From: Gautieria morchelliformis
Lineage: Eukaryota; Basidiomycota; Agaricomycetes; Gomphales; Gomphaceae
Direction of reading: 5' to 3'
NCBI GenBank assembly: GCA_015179125.1
Contig: WHVA01000105.1
Coordinates: 62,001 to 126,000 of the forward strand
DNA: 64,000 bases
The notes under the pieces were generated by a model that was not told where the DNA came from, did no database searches, and saw only the letters and a program-made list of their open reading frames with translations. A program made the translations under genes and the position numbers. Below, in pieces: positions 46,553-59,300 of this stretch; the first letter of the stretch is position 1; the number at the start of each line of letters is the position of its first letter.

Positions 46553-49500
46553 ATGGGCCCGTCGGGCAACCAAGCTTCCCAACGTAGGGGAGTATGGGAA
46601 CCTCTATCTGCCATTTTATATGGCTATGCGGTTCACCCCCTCAGCACTGGGCAGCGTAGGGATTCGATTCGAGACACCAGGGCGAATGGGGATTCCAAGC
46701 GTCTCAGCGCCAAGGACCAAGAGGATACCGCCTCCAATGACATGATAGTCGCTTTGGATGTTGGGGATGACGTTTACGCTTTCGAACGCTACGTTCCCAA
46801 AGCCAAGGAGGTCGATGGGATCTGGTACAGAGGGTGGGTGTACATCGACTAGCTCTTCTTGTACCTGACGTATTCCGCCAGTTATGTAGTTTGCACGTCA
46901 CGGAGATCGGATAGCACTGCGTCGTTGACCCCTGGTCAATCTAACGAGCAACAAGCTGTTTTCATTGGAATATTCCCGGCCTCTCACATACATGTTCGCG
47001 AGGAGTTTTCAGACGAAGAGGGTCGTCTTCAGGAGGTGGCATCGAATCTATCCACTCGCGTCGACCTGTACTCTATGCACCGCTCGGGAGGTACCATGGA
47101 TACGCTTCCTGAAGAAGATGAGGAGTCAGATGCAATGGCTGCTCGAAGATCACATCGGCTTGGTCCACCACCTGGACTAGCGGGTGTTACAGGTAGTTCT
47201 CGTCCACCTTTGCCTTCGTCGACACACGCGACACCCAGCACTCGCTCCACCTCCCCTTCCGAATCTCAAACTTTATCGATTAAGCCAGTACCACCACGTC
47301 CAGCTGTAAAACCAGGAGATGAAACGGCCTCTGGCTCATATCAACCGATCATAGACGAGATTGCATCTGCACTTCGAGAATGGCATGGCCTCATGTTTAC
47401 TTATCTCACACGGCGTGATTATAAACTTTTCCACATCGTGCGCGAGCATATCGAGGCGCTACACCTTGGCAGACGACAGTTACTCGCGCAGACTCTGAGC
47501 GCGGAGGAGACGATGAACCTACGGCGTGACTGCGTACAAAGGTTGGTCGCAGGAAATGTCATTCAAGGATTAGATGTCATTGTACGGCATCCTGCATGGG
47601 GCGGTCTCGTCACTGTTGATGTCGAAGGCGAAGTGGATGCGCGCAGCTGGGTGAGTGGGGTCCGCATGTACGCTATGCAATCATCGCTTGCATACATGGA
47701 CACCTCTTCATCCGGCCTTGTTACGAAAAGCCATGCTATCGGACACTCCGTCGAGTACACGTCGGTAAAACCTCTGCCAACCCCAGCGCAGTCAGCCTTC
47801 CCCGAATATGGAAGGCTGCGAGCTCGTTCTATCGGGTTAGGTCCTCCACCTCCTTCAAAAACGGCAGCGCGATTTTATCATGTATTTTTGGATCTTCGTG
47901 CTTTTGTGGCTTCTCTCTGTTCTCCGGGGGAAACTGCGGAACTTTACTTCTCCCTTTACAACAAGAGTGATGCCCGGTTTCTGACGGAAGATTTCTGCGC
48001 AGTGCTGAACCACAACGGCGTATCGGCTCGCGAACCTGGCGACGGGCGTATTGGGCGCATCCGGACATTGTTCACGGACTTGGCCCAAACTGACGTACAG
48101 GAATCGATCTACCTCGTCTGTCGCATTGTCAGAAATGGGTCGATGAAGATGAATGCAACCCTCAGTTCTAGCGGCCAGCAGGCAGATGGACGTCGGGCTT
48201 CGGAGACGAGCGTCCGTGACCCCACTTCCACTACATGGAGTGATGCTACTAGCGTGTATAACGGAACCGGTCCTATGTCCCCCCGCCAAGCTAATGCCAT
48301 TGACTCTCAAACATACTTCCGGCGTCCGTTTGGATGTGCTGTGCTTGAGCTCAGCCAGCTTAATCAGTTATTTGCTGATCAAGCTGATGTCTCGTCCACA
48401 AAGGAACATACTATGACAATCTTTGTGCCGGAAAATGAGGCCGCGTTCTCTACTCTTCATCAAGACATCATAGCCAGCAAAGTCCGAGAGTTTTCAAAAT
48501 CTGGCAGGTAAGGTGATATTTCATACTTAGAAACATCCGACTCAAAAATCGAATCAAGGGCCGAGATGCTAGCCGTATCGATCAAGGTTTTTCGTGGAAA
48601 TGCTGCAACCATCGTTAAAGAGAACCCGTCGTTATTGCACGAGGCCCCTTTGACGTCACCCTTGGGATTCCCGGACGTGGTGTTCCCAGGTGACGTTCGT
48701 AACGAAGTTTATATCAAGCTTTGGAGCGGTGAGTTCTTTGCTGGCACTGCCGGAAAAACATACCGCAAAAGCATGAGCCTTATTCCTGGAGCCGCTTCTG
48801 GGCCATTCAATATTCAAGTCGCGGTCGAGGTTCGAAATAGCGCTGGAACCGTAGAGCGGGTTATTTCTCCTGGAAGCGGAGAACCATCCGTAACACACTT
48901 CCGATCCATGATCTTTTATCGCAATAACACGCCCACTTACGGTGAACTCTTCAAGCTTTCCCTCCCGAATGACGTTCCCTCCCAATACCATCTTTTTTTC
49001 ACTTTTCGCCATCGGCCTTCGAAGGAGAAAGTTGCAAACGGCAACAGGACTTCCTTAGATGGTGCTGACCGTCCGTTTGCATTCGCATACCTCCCGCTAT
49101 TTCCAGATAGCCGAGCTTTTGTCCAAGATGGCAGACACTCCTTGGTGTTGTATCGGGCGGACAGATTGGCTCAGATTTCAACGAGCGATTACTATGGCGC
49201 ACCTGCGATCCTGCCGCCCGGACAGCGAGCGGAGAATTTGGTCATCCCCCCACATTTGCAGCGCACTGCGGTACCTATGCGAGACAACCTTGTTATTCGC
49301 TCATACCTGTGCTCGACAAAATATACTCAGAACTCGGTTTTGTTGGGTCTCTTGCACTGGGAGAGTTTGGCGAGTCATGAGGAGCTGCTTACAGTATTAT
49401 CAAAATTCACCTTCGTCGGCGAGGTTGAAATTGTTAAATTTCTTGGGGATATCTTTGACTCGCTCTTTGGAATCCTCATCTCGCCTGGCAATGTCCGTGG

Positions 49501-52500
49501 TCAACTTGATGATCTGGTATTCAACGCTCTCGTGGCGGTTCTCGGGATAGTCCAGGATCATCGCTTTAGCAATTTCCAGCCAGTCCTCGACGTGTATATC
49601 GAGAAGCATTTCTCATGTGCTACTGCATCATCGCCTATAGTCCGTTCAATGAATCGCCTCGTCGCCGACCCTGCTAGTCCCGAAAACGCCCAGCCGCTTC
49701 GTTCAGCTCTTAAAGTCTGGCATTACATCTTTAAATTCATTGCTCGTTCGCGGGAACTCCAGAAAGCCAAAGAGGTTGGCATGGGTAGCCACTCCACTGC
49801 TGAACATCTGGAGTCGTCGTTTAAACGAGAGTTATCAGCTCATCTTGCGGATGTCAACCGCATGATGGGAAGTGCTGTTCCATCTGCTATCATCGGCACA
49901 CAAACCATCGCACTCCAGAACTTCACTTCCATTCTACCCGATCTTGCAAAAATCTTTACAACGGTGGAACTTGTCACCATCGTGACAGGATTCGCTAATG
50001 CAGTTTCAGCTTTCAAAGGGAATATTGTCATCTGGAAACTTATCATGTATCTGCAAATCGTTAAGGGATTCCTGTTCGATCTTCCACAATCACGCACGCT
50101 CCTTGTGGAAGCTATCGTCATGTGGATCAAACCTCACTTTGGCCGTTATGACGAATTCACCGATACTCAGCCCGGAGAAATAGAAAACAGTCAACACAAC
50201 GCACGAATCAGCTGGCTCCAGAGCATTCGCCTCTCTGTCGCTATCATCTCTATAATGCTCGACAAGCTGCAGCAAAGCCTGATTGAACCATCCACCCGAG
50301 CTGATCATAAACTGTTGCGTCAAGAACAGGAGCACGTGGAATATCTACTGTCCCTTATACCAAGGTTTGTTCTGTCCCAATTATCTCAATTGCGCTAACG
50401 TATTCTCTCTCGAAGACTTCTTGATTCGTATCGTGAGCTTCAGAGTGCTGCGTCTTGCAAATCTATAGAGCACGTCAGATCACCTGCCACGTTAGCTACG
50501 AACACTCCTGTCGCATTCCCGGAGTCATATCCATTTTCTCTCGTCGCTAACTTCCCAGCTGTGCCCAAAGGTTCCCAACAACTTGACAATCAAGTGGACC
50601 AGCCCGCGCTTTTCAACTGTACCCTTGCGGAGACAGCCATTGTTTTTCTTACACTCATTCTCTCATCCCCAAGAACACATTTGATCACGTTCCTAGAATC
50701 CAGCTTGGAGATCGAGGGTAAGGATAATTTCGCTCAACTACTGTCCCGCTTCTTCAAGATGGCGAGTTCCATTCTTGATAACGATGCCTGGCCCAAGAAC
50801 TGGTTAAATGTCGATCTCTTGGCCCATAAAGTTTTACTGAAGCTCTTCGATCCGATCTCGTTTCTTCTTATACGAGATTTCGTACCCGAGCCGCAATCAT
50901 CTTTCGAGTTCAATGCCAATCTCTGGCGGGAGGCCTTCTACATGCTACTCAAGCTGCTGTCCTCAGATCAATTAGTTATTGAAGACTTCAGTCCACAGGT
51001 AAATGTTCATCATAGCGGGACCCCCTTTGCCTCGTGCATAGCCTGACATTATTCTAAGAAACGACGAGCTGTATGGCGTCTTTCTGGAGATATTCGGGGG
51101 GAAGGTGCATCCATTCTATTGCGATTATGGGAAGCACTGGGTTGGCCTGAGGCTGTGTCTGCTAACGCAGGGTCTTTGACACGATACGGTGTAAGTTCAT
51201 ATTCTTTTCGTTGTTACCGACTACACCAGGTGACGTTGGTTTGAATAGGGTTACCAAGTTTCATTAAACTCCCTAGTCGGTCATGTCGTCAACCTCTGCC
51301 TCAGTAAGCACGACCTGCTACGAGTGCATTCAACACAAATACTTTATTCTATGATTGTCTCCGAGTATCATCTTGCTGGCCAATTCGACGATATAGAAAA
51401 CGAGGTGGTTACAAAATTGGATTTGCTGTTCATGTCCGACAGCAAAGGCGACGACTTCTCCCGTGCGGTCTTTATCGGGCACTTGCGACATCTTTTCGAA
51501 AATTCGTCCGTCGACGAAGCGTTGCGTCATCGGGTTGCCAGTTTTCTCGAATCTGTTGATCTGTTCCTAGAATTGCTACTTAACGTTCGTGCACTTCCCG
51601 AAGGAGAGGAATTCCAAGACGACCGGGTCATCGCTACTCTTCGACTGATGAACTTCATCAGACGGATTGGTCGTGATGAGATATACATTAAATATGTGCA
51701 TCAGTTGGTCAATGTGCGCTTCTCGTTCTCTCTCTCTCTCTCTTTTTCTTTTTCTTCTTTGTTTTGTATCTGGACTAAGTGTCACGGTTGCAGATGCATC
51801 TGCAAAGCCAGAACTATGTCGAGGCTGCGCTCACACTCAAACTACACTCGGACCTGCACGAATGGGATCTTAATTCATATGTAGACCCAATGGATGATCT
51901 TGGTCTTCCTCGTCAAACAGCATTTGCGCGCAAGGAAACACTCTGCCTCCTGATTCTGGATTACCTCGGTTCGCTTTTTTTTTTGTTGCTCAAATAAGAT
52001 TGAGTCGATTGTAATTCCTCCTTTCAGGGAAGGGCAAAGCCTGGGAGAGCGCAATTGACATCTGTAAGGAATTGTCTTTCCAGCATTCTGAGGTTACCTT
52101 CAATTAGTGAGCGCAATTTTCTTTCTATCCTTTCTGCCCTTTACAGCTAATAAAATAACCTCACGCAGCGCACGCTTATCGGAAGTACTGATGCACCAGG
52201 CAACGCTGTTGGAGCACATAGTAAATGACCAACGTCACTACCCGGATTATTTCCTGGTCGCGTTTTGGGGCAGTTTTCCCGGAGCCCTCCGCAACAAACA
52301 GTACATCGTAAGCCTTTTGCAGCCATGCTAGAACCATCCATGACCCGAGTAATTTGATTTATTCCAGTATCGGGGTTATGAATGGGAGAAATACGCAGCG
52401 TTTTGTGAGAGAATGTTGAACAAACATCCTGAGGCACAGCTGTTACGCAGCATGGCAGATCCAATGGACGAAGGTCGCTTGGGCGACACACAGTACATTG

Positions 52501-53783
52501 TCATTACGGCTGTCAATCCAGAACCGGATCGTGAGTCTCCCATATTCACGAATCCCGATGTGCCTACGGCTGTTCGAAGATACCATGAGAACAGGTATTT
52601 GCTCTTTAGTAACTCCTTAAATGAATAACTAAGTCCTTGTTGCAGTGCTGTTAATGTGTTTAGCTGCTCGAGGCCGGTGGCAAGAACCATAGGAGAAGAG
52701 GATTTGGAAGAAGAAACATGGATAGAGAAGATGTACTACACCACTGAGGAAACATTCCCCACAGTCCTTCGACGGTCGGAAGTGGTCGATACAGCGTCCA
52801 TGGAAATCTCGCCTCTGGAGCATGCTTTCAACGAGATAGAACAGCGAACCAAGAAGCTGGCCACTTTGGACCGGAAATACAGCTCCATTGCCAAAACTGG
52901 ACAGGCTATCCCAACAAATGCGTTATCTATGAGCTTGAACGCAGTAGTAGATGCACCCACTGAGGAAGGGGTTCCTTATTATCGAGACGTGTTTTTGACG
53001 CCGGACTACGTGGACCGTCACCCAGAACGAGCCGAACTCGTTCAAAAGTTAAGAGAGGCGATAGATGAACAGGTCACTTCTGATCTACTACTAGCAATCC
53101 TGTGGATTGAGCTGATCTCGTTGTAGGCCCGTATCCTTGACAGGTGTCTCAAACTTCATGGCCAGATTTGTCCCCAGGAAATGCTTCCCTTTCATGAGAC
53201 ATTGGAACGTCTTTTCCACAAAAATTTCTCTGAGGAAATTTTGCGCCTCCCTGCGGAATCTGTTGCCTATCTAGGGCAGAACTCCGATACTGTTGGTGCG
53301 ACATCACCGACCAGTTCCCCCCACCTACGCCAGTCCCCTTCTAACTACCGGTCCTCTGCCCAAGGCGGACTCCCACGCAAACCTTCAGAGTCCTCAATTC
53401 TTGGCCGGCCAATAACCATGCCTTCCATGCAACTGTCAAAATCTTCAGGAGCTCCCCCGATGTCGCCGCCGCCTTATGGCCACATGCGTGGAGCTGCAGA
53501 TCTAGCTGGAAACAGAAACCAAACACCGTTGCAGAGAAACCTTGCGTACCTGGCTCGCTATGGCATGAATGCCGTATCGTCTGGTCCGGGCGACAGACCA
53601 AACGTCACCGGCAGTGATGAGCATTCTGCGAGCTCGCTTCGAGACTCGAGTGTTAATCTAAACGGCGCCATTGCGGGACACTCGGGTGTTTCTATCGCGC
53701 AATCTGGTGGGGGTGGTAGTTTCCGTAGTACGCTCAGAAAATTCGGAAGCCTCAATTTGGGACGGACATCAAAGGAAACATGA
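46553..53783 (+). CDS. DOCK-family guanine nucleotide exchange factor
   Basis: Very long gene of about 2,000 residues, ATG 46553, stop 53781-53783. The N-terminus holds an SH3 domain (ALDVGDDVYAFE ... WYRGY ... GIFPASHIHV). A Pro/Ser-rich stretch follows, then helical repeats (SALREWHGLMFTYLTRRDYK). The DHR-1 (C2-like) domain contains FPGDVRNEVYIKLWSG and SMIFYRNNTPTYGELFKLSL, with FTFRHRPSKEK. A long middle part precedes the DHR-2 catalytic domain: IYIKYVHQLV, LHEWDLNSYVDPMDDLGLP, RKETLCLLILDYLGKGKAWE, YRGYEWEKYAAFCERML. The C-terminus is Pro/Ser-rich. SH3 plus DHR-1/DHR-2 resembles DOCK-A/B (Dock180, yeast Dck1), which activate Rac-type GTPases with ELMO. The first exon ends at 46833 and rejoins at about 46883. 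One DHR-2 intron (about 51715-51794) contains a long CT tract. Confidence 0.9.
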
Positions 53784-53934
53784 TTACATTTATTAATAGC
53801 CTTGCTTATATGTGGTTCCTTCCTCCAGTTTACCTTGCTTTGTGTCAGCTATCTCATGTACCAAAGTATATCTGTTCATGCTGTTTTCCATGTTGATCTT
53901 ACCGTAAACCAAAAGCTGTACCAGGCGTAGTTGT

Positions 53935-54475
53935 TCAAATACTATCCTTTCCTTTCCTTGTCTCCAGATGGATTTCGTTCGTGGACTCGATGCCCAGGCG
54001 CCATTGGTCCAAGCTCAAATTGTTTACGCTTCTAGCCACAATGGCCCGTAAGACGAGTTGATCGTCTAATAAAGGGGCCTCAGCAAATTTGGAAAGTATA
54101 GGCACTTCAAGTGGATGCTGAAGATTGTCCCTCAGCCCGAGATGGCTAAGTTAAACCTGCAAAATCTACACAAACCTCCGTCCGCTCCAAAGACCCGAGA
54201 ATCATTAATGTCCCTTTGCTTTCTCGCAAGTAATGCAAAGATTGGGAAGGATCCAAACAGAGTTTCATATCAACCAGTAAGCCATGGGGGTGGTCGGCCA
54301 AAAGGAGCAGATATGTGCAGGGATCATAGGATAGGTTTCTAAGCTCTTGACAGGTCGGCGTTGCCAAATAATCACTGATAGCGTATACTCACTTTCCTGC
54401 CACTCGAATTTTCTTGCCCACCATCGAAGATACTCCTGCTAAAGTGCATGTTATCGCAAAGTCATTGCTGGACAT
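53935..54475 (-). CDS. TEN1: TEN1-like OB-fold subunit of the CST telomere complex
   Basis: Three exons (54475-54393, 54338-54176, 54117-53935) give 142 residues in perfect phase. The protein starts MSSNDFAITCTLAGVSSMVG, then KKIRVAGKNLSYDPCTYLL and LLADHPHGLLVDMKLCLD. It continues HYLRESKGTLMILGSLERTE, LLDDQLVLRAIVARSVNN and LSLDQWRLGIESTNEIHLE. The G-x-x-(V/I)-R-V-x-G-x-x-x-x-Y-D start, the VDxxLCLDP middle and the G-x-LER plus (A/V)RxVxxLDxxxW end resemble TEN1, the small OB-fold partner of STN1 in the CST complex that protects telomere ends and aids lagging-strand fill-in. The similarity is recalled, not searched; a small RPA-like OB protein is the alternative. It is convergent with DOCK and head-to-head with ARPC4 (67 bp between ATGs). 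Confidence 0.62.
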
Positions 54476-54542
54476 TGTAGCCACGTGATCAATTATATAC
54501 GCACAATAAGCACCCATACGGACCACACCACACTGACCTGCC

Positions 54543-55384
54543 ATGGTATACATCAAATCTTCCCTCATCTTTTGGCTTCCTTCTGACCAGACAATACTTC
54601 ACAGTCCAATGTCCTTAGACCATACCTGTCCGCCGTTCGCGCAACGCTGACTGCTGCTCTGACTCTCGAGAACTTCTCTTCGCAGGTGCTTGGCGTAACA
54701 CCTAAAGCGTAGACATCTGCTAACCTATGCATGATCAGGTCGTGGAGCGCCACAACAAGCCTGAAGTCGAGTCGGGGTGCGCTAGGTGTATAAGGCTATG
54801 ATGCTCACCCAAATCTTACGTTTCAATCATTTCTAGCGGTTCTCGGGAAGTCCTCCTTAATCCTCTAACAATCTCGCGTAATGAAAATGAACGGGTTTTA
54901 ATTGAACCGTCTGTCAACTCCATTCGATTAAGCATCAAAATCAAGCAGGCGGACGAAATCGAACGGATCCTATGTCATCAGTTTACTAGGTTCATGATGC
55001 AGAGGGCGGAGAGCTTCATCGTGCTACGGAGGAAACCTATATCGGTGAGGGCGTAAAACGTATTGTTCTATAAAATTTATCTCACGGCCTGGCGTGCAGG
55101 GATATGACATTTCTTTCCTCATCACTAACTTCCACTCTGAAACCATGCTGAAACACAAAATCGTAGACTTCATCATTCAGTGGGCGATCCATTTATAACT
55201 TACGACATACTCTCAACATTTGCTGTAGATTCATGGAGGACGTGGACAAGGAGATTAGTGAAATGAAGCTTAGCTTGAACGCACGAGCTCGTATTGTAGC
55301 GGAATCTTATCTGTCAACGGTATGTCTGCTGTATGACCTCCAACGCTTACGGTCAAATCTCATCCGTTTTTCTAGTTTGGTTGA
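54543..55384 (+). CDS. ARPC4: Arp2/3 complex subunit 4 (ARPC4, p20)
   Basis: The ATG (54543-54545) is immediately followed by a GT donor. After a 59-nt intron, exon 2 (54605) reads [20 protein letters not shown] then LENFSSQ; exon 3 (54739) reads [13 protein letters not shown]. The remainder gives [77 protein letters not shown], and [19 protein letters not shown], ending YLSTFG at 55382-55384. This is near-textbook ARPC4 of about 170 residues. ARPC4 forms the core of Arp2/3 with ARPC2 and binds the mother filament during branched actin nucleation. The first exon contributes only the initiator codon. Confidence 0.93.
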
Positions 55385-55577
55385 CAGGCGACTGGAATAT
55401 CGCCTATTCTGACTATTGTAAACTCATGATGCCAATAATACTCCACGTCCGTGGAGTTTCCCAGTAAGGCCTTAATGTAGTACCATTTGACCCCAATACC
55501 GTTCATGGAAGTCAAGGCACTTCAGAAATAGTCAGACTTTACAGGTTTGCTTGCGAGCGCGCCTTACATAAGCCACC

Positions 55578-56383
55578 ATGTCTTTGGATTCGTTTGTGAA
55601 GGCTTCCCGCCCGTTACCTCAGCCAGTATGCACCTCACGTTCGATACAAGATCGTGAATCGACCTTTGTAGCGACGCTTTTTCGAGCTTCGTCGCTTGCT
55701 GCTGCCCACGCAATCGCGAAGCATGTCAAAAATGTTTTGCATGCAGCTAACTCTGCATCCCATGAGATGATGGCGTACAGAATTATGGCTTTGAAGGCAG
55801 GCTGCACAGGACTCAACGGGCCGGATGATTTTGAGGTTAAAGGTACGTCACATGTACGCCTACCAATAAGAGGTTAACTCGGGTTTTGGTGTAGCTGGAT
55901 CCGAAGACGACGGAGAAAAATATGGGGGTGGACGAATACTGAAAGTCATGCAACGAGAAGGCGTTCTGGACGCTGTGGTGATCGTCAGTCGTTGGTCAGT
56001 TGCTCAGTATATCGTCATTCTCATGGGTTCATACTGGTCTAGGTTTGGTGGCACTCTATTAGGTCCCGTGCGATTCACGCACATTGAGAACTGCACGCAG
56101 GATGTGTGTACGCTTCAAGGCTGTTGAGGAGCTTGAGGGCTATATAGAACGCCTGCAAACGCTCGACCAGTCGTTGGCAGAACGCCGGGCTACTCTGGCA
56201 GGGGATAGCAGCACGCCCAACACGAGTAAATCTCAGGATTACTCTACTCTGCTCACGACGTTGGATGTAGCAAAAGCTCGTCGCCTAGTCAAGGCCCGAG
56301 AAAGCGCCATCAGAAGTTTGGAGGCTTTATTGAATGACAAACGTAAAGATGCCCAGTCTACGGTTGCGGTAACGAAGCCTTAG
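55578..56383 (+). CDS. Impact-family (UPF0029) protein, apparent frameshift near the end
   Basis: ATG at 55578: MSLDSFVKASRPLPQPVCTS, then STFVATLFRASSLAAAHAIA. After an intron it continues GSEDDGEKYGGGRILKVMQR, VLDAVVIVSRWFGGTLLGPV and RFTHIENC. These are the Impact/UPF0029 core motifs (DGEKxxGGRIL, VIVSRxFGGTxLGP). Impact proteins (yeast Yih1, human IMPACT) bind Gcn1 and damp Gcn2; this gene lacks the RWD domain, so a different role is possible. As read, the frame stops at 56146-56148 after HIENCTQDVCTLQGC, yet one base out of phase a coiled-coil tail RFKAVEELEGYIERLQTLDQ runs to 56383. A one-base change near 56110 or a sequence error is implied. Decay, if any, is very recent. Confidence 0.7.
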
Positions 56384-59300
56384 ACCGCGTTGCCTCGTCT
56401 ATTTGGACGTGCCCGACTATTCGGCCCCTCCCCTTCACTTAGGCGTACAACTATATGTGGGTCCATTGTTTTACATTTCCACATTGTTCATGATGTCGGT
56501 GTCACAGCATCCCTACGACTTGGTCAAGCGAGAAGGCGGAGCTCTCTTTAGCGAGTTGATTCGTTCATAAGTCGCGTCTGTGAGCTCCTCAACCCCACGG
56601 ACTGACCAACGATCCCATTGGTCACATCACCTGCCGACTCTTTCTCCGTGATGTTCGCATAGTAACTCGCTACATATTGCCTCCTACTTCGCGTAAAATA
56701 AATAGGTGCCGATGATGCAAGGGTCTAGTGACCTCACTTGTAGCCCCCCGCCTTGGACCAAAGCAGTCAGCCACTGAACACAACCCCTTAATACTGGTGC
56801 CCTCGCTAGTTACGAGTTCGTAGCTACTTTTATGTGGACTCTAACCTAAAAGCGGGCAATTGAACTAAATCATTCATACACTCTAAATCAGAACTAATTA
56901 CTGTACAAAAACGTACACCGTGATGAACGCGGCATCCCGCCACTATTTAAGCTCGAGCCAGATTGGATTTCGACGTAGATTTACGGATAGGACTGTTCCG
57001 TGTAAGTGATAAGTATACAAGGGATTTACATAGAAGCCATGGCATTACATCATTATATATGATGCTGTGCAGGAATACGCGCGCGTATATGAATTGGTTA
57101 CTGTGGGCTGCATGAAGCGCGATGGCGTAGGGAAGGTACAGCAAGGACATCGATCGAGGCGCCACAGGGTCGCCCGCATACATATCCTTCGAGAGCTACG
57201 CTACGATCGAGGGATCGAAGTCCTTTCTAGGCCAATGGTCGGACTTGGACAGTGGGCGGTGGAGCCACATGTGTTCCTTGCGTGCTTGACACTTTCAGGA
57301 CGGCCTAGGGACTAACCAGCCACTGATGACCTTTGACACGGCGGGGAATCTTTATTGTCCGCACTGCAAGAGATCTGAGATGCAGACGTTTCGCAACATA
57401 TATAGTCGTGTCATGAATTTCGAAACCCTGAGCGCCAGATGTGTTTTGGATCACAAAAGATATGCCCCAAGTCAGATGAGGCAGGAGGCTGGCAACCCGT
57501 ACCTACCTGTTTATATGTGCTGAGATGATGATGTACTACCAAAAACCAGCGCTCCGACTTCAACAGCGACAGGTCGCTAAAACTGTAATCAGCTAGGGGT
57601 GAATAAGGGCGACTTTTACGCAAACAATCACTTGTATGATTATCTTCCACGCTTGATGCGCCGTGATGCGCTGATTCGATGAATGGATTCGGAACGCGGA
57701 GGCCAAAAAGGTCTCCCGCGCGCTCATATTGTGCCGAGTGTGTGCCTGGGCCCTTGGCCTGTGGCTGAGCACTACTTGCCGTGCCGCATTTTGTCCGTGA
57801 AACAACCCGTGCTGCAAGGACACTACGCATCGGACCAGCGTCTGCTACCTTCACACACAAGGGACATTCGAGGTCCTAACTGTTCCGGTAGGGACAGAAT
57901 AGATGTGATCTTGTTTCGACCTTGAATCAAGCAGCGTAACGTTCCTCGCCACATGACGTCCGGTGCTCGAAACAGGGGACGCGTCCGGTCGTGAGTTTGG
58001 AGAGCGCGTCCCCAGATTTAAGATGCTTTCGGGATCCCCAAACGCCGGGAAGCATCCTAAAATTCCAATAATCGTACCGCAGCCGAGGGGTTATTTATCT
58101 TATCTGCGAGACGGCGCCTTCACGGCAAGTTCTTTTGTTCCAGTGGCTCATAGTGGCTGCAGTGGCTGACTTCCACCCAGGGTCCCGCCTTTTAGTCTCG
58201 GGGTCCCTGACGTGGCTGAGAAGAAGGGGCATCATCGCAGCACGAACATAGGCATGCGAAGCGGGTTTCAGCGACTCCAAGTCCATGTGATTCAGAGTCC
58301 ATCGTCAAGCCTGCATCCAAGGGACTAAGTAGTGGCGTGCCTCCTGCGACTAGGGCGAATAGACTCGAGGGGATAGAGAACAGCTAGACAGTGATGCTGC
58401 TGTGTCGCTGTGAGAATCTTGACGGTAAAATATTAAGTTCAGGATTCGCCGAGCAGACCCAATAGAAGGCAAGTCAGACAGGGGGTGGAGGCGTGGAGCA
58501 AGCCAAGGCGTCAGCTCCCTTCGCAAATCTTGATAAGCTTGGACGAAAAAGGTTCAGCTGGATAGCGCCTCGAAGGCATCGCAAGAAGCTAAGTCTGTAT
58601 ACCACGTGTCATGACAAGGACCATCTGTCATGCGGCTAGAGCCTTCGTGATGTGGGAAATATCACGCTGATAGACGTCTAGACGCTCACGTCCCCGAAGC
58701 ATCTGAAACCAAGCAGAAACAGACTAACAGGTTTGGCCTGCTAAATCCAATATCTGCACACTTTGAGCACAAGTTACACACACCTTTCACGTCCGGGGTT
58801 GACAGCTGCGGACACGCCCTTGTTTGCGCGATGGACAGTTGATAGACCCAAGGCAGCGTGACTCACCTTGGCATCTGCGCACGCATTCCAAAAACTCAGC
58901 TGTGGCCAAACCTCCGAGCCCAGGCGGGTGACAGACCACAGCATACTTTGGCAAGCGTCAGTGAAATAATAAGAGACCGGGCGACACGGGTAGCCACCGG
59001 TTACTTAACTGCTGATTTGGTGCGACTGATATAGCTCGGCCCTTGTTAGATCATCCAATTGGAGAGGCGACTCGTTCGGCAGAGGATGACAGTCGAGATG
59101 GTGCTGAGCGTTTCAGGGAGGAGATAGACGCGAGGAATTCAATGGACTGTGGTGCGCACACGCTCAAAAGAGACACAAAGGCGATTTGCAACGGCAGCCG
59201 CGGGGCATCCATTCCCGGACATGCCTTAGCGGGCGCACATACAGATCTGTGAAATGGGTTACGCGCAATGGAAATACCTTGCCGGTACCAACAAGAAACC

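Noticed and set aside
57326-57523. CPHCK motif in a short frame as a zinc-binding protein.
   Set aside because: Single C-x-x-C in a chance frame without a second metal pair.
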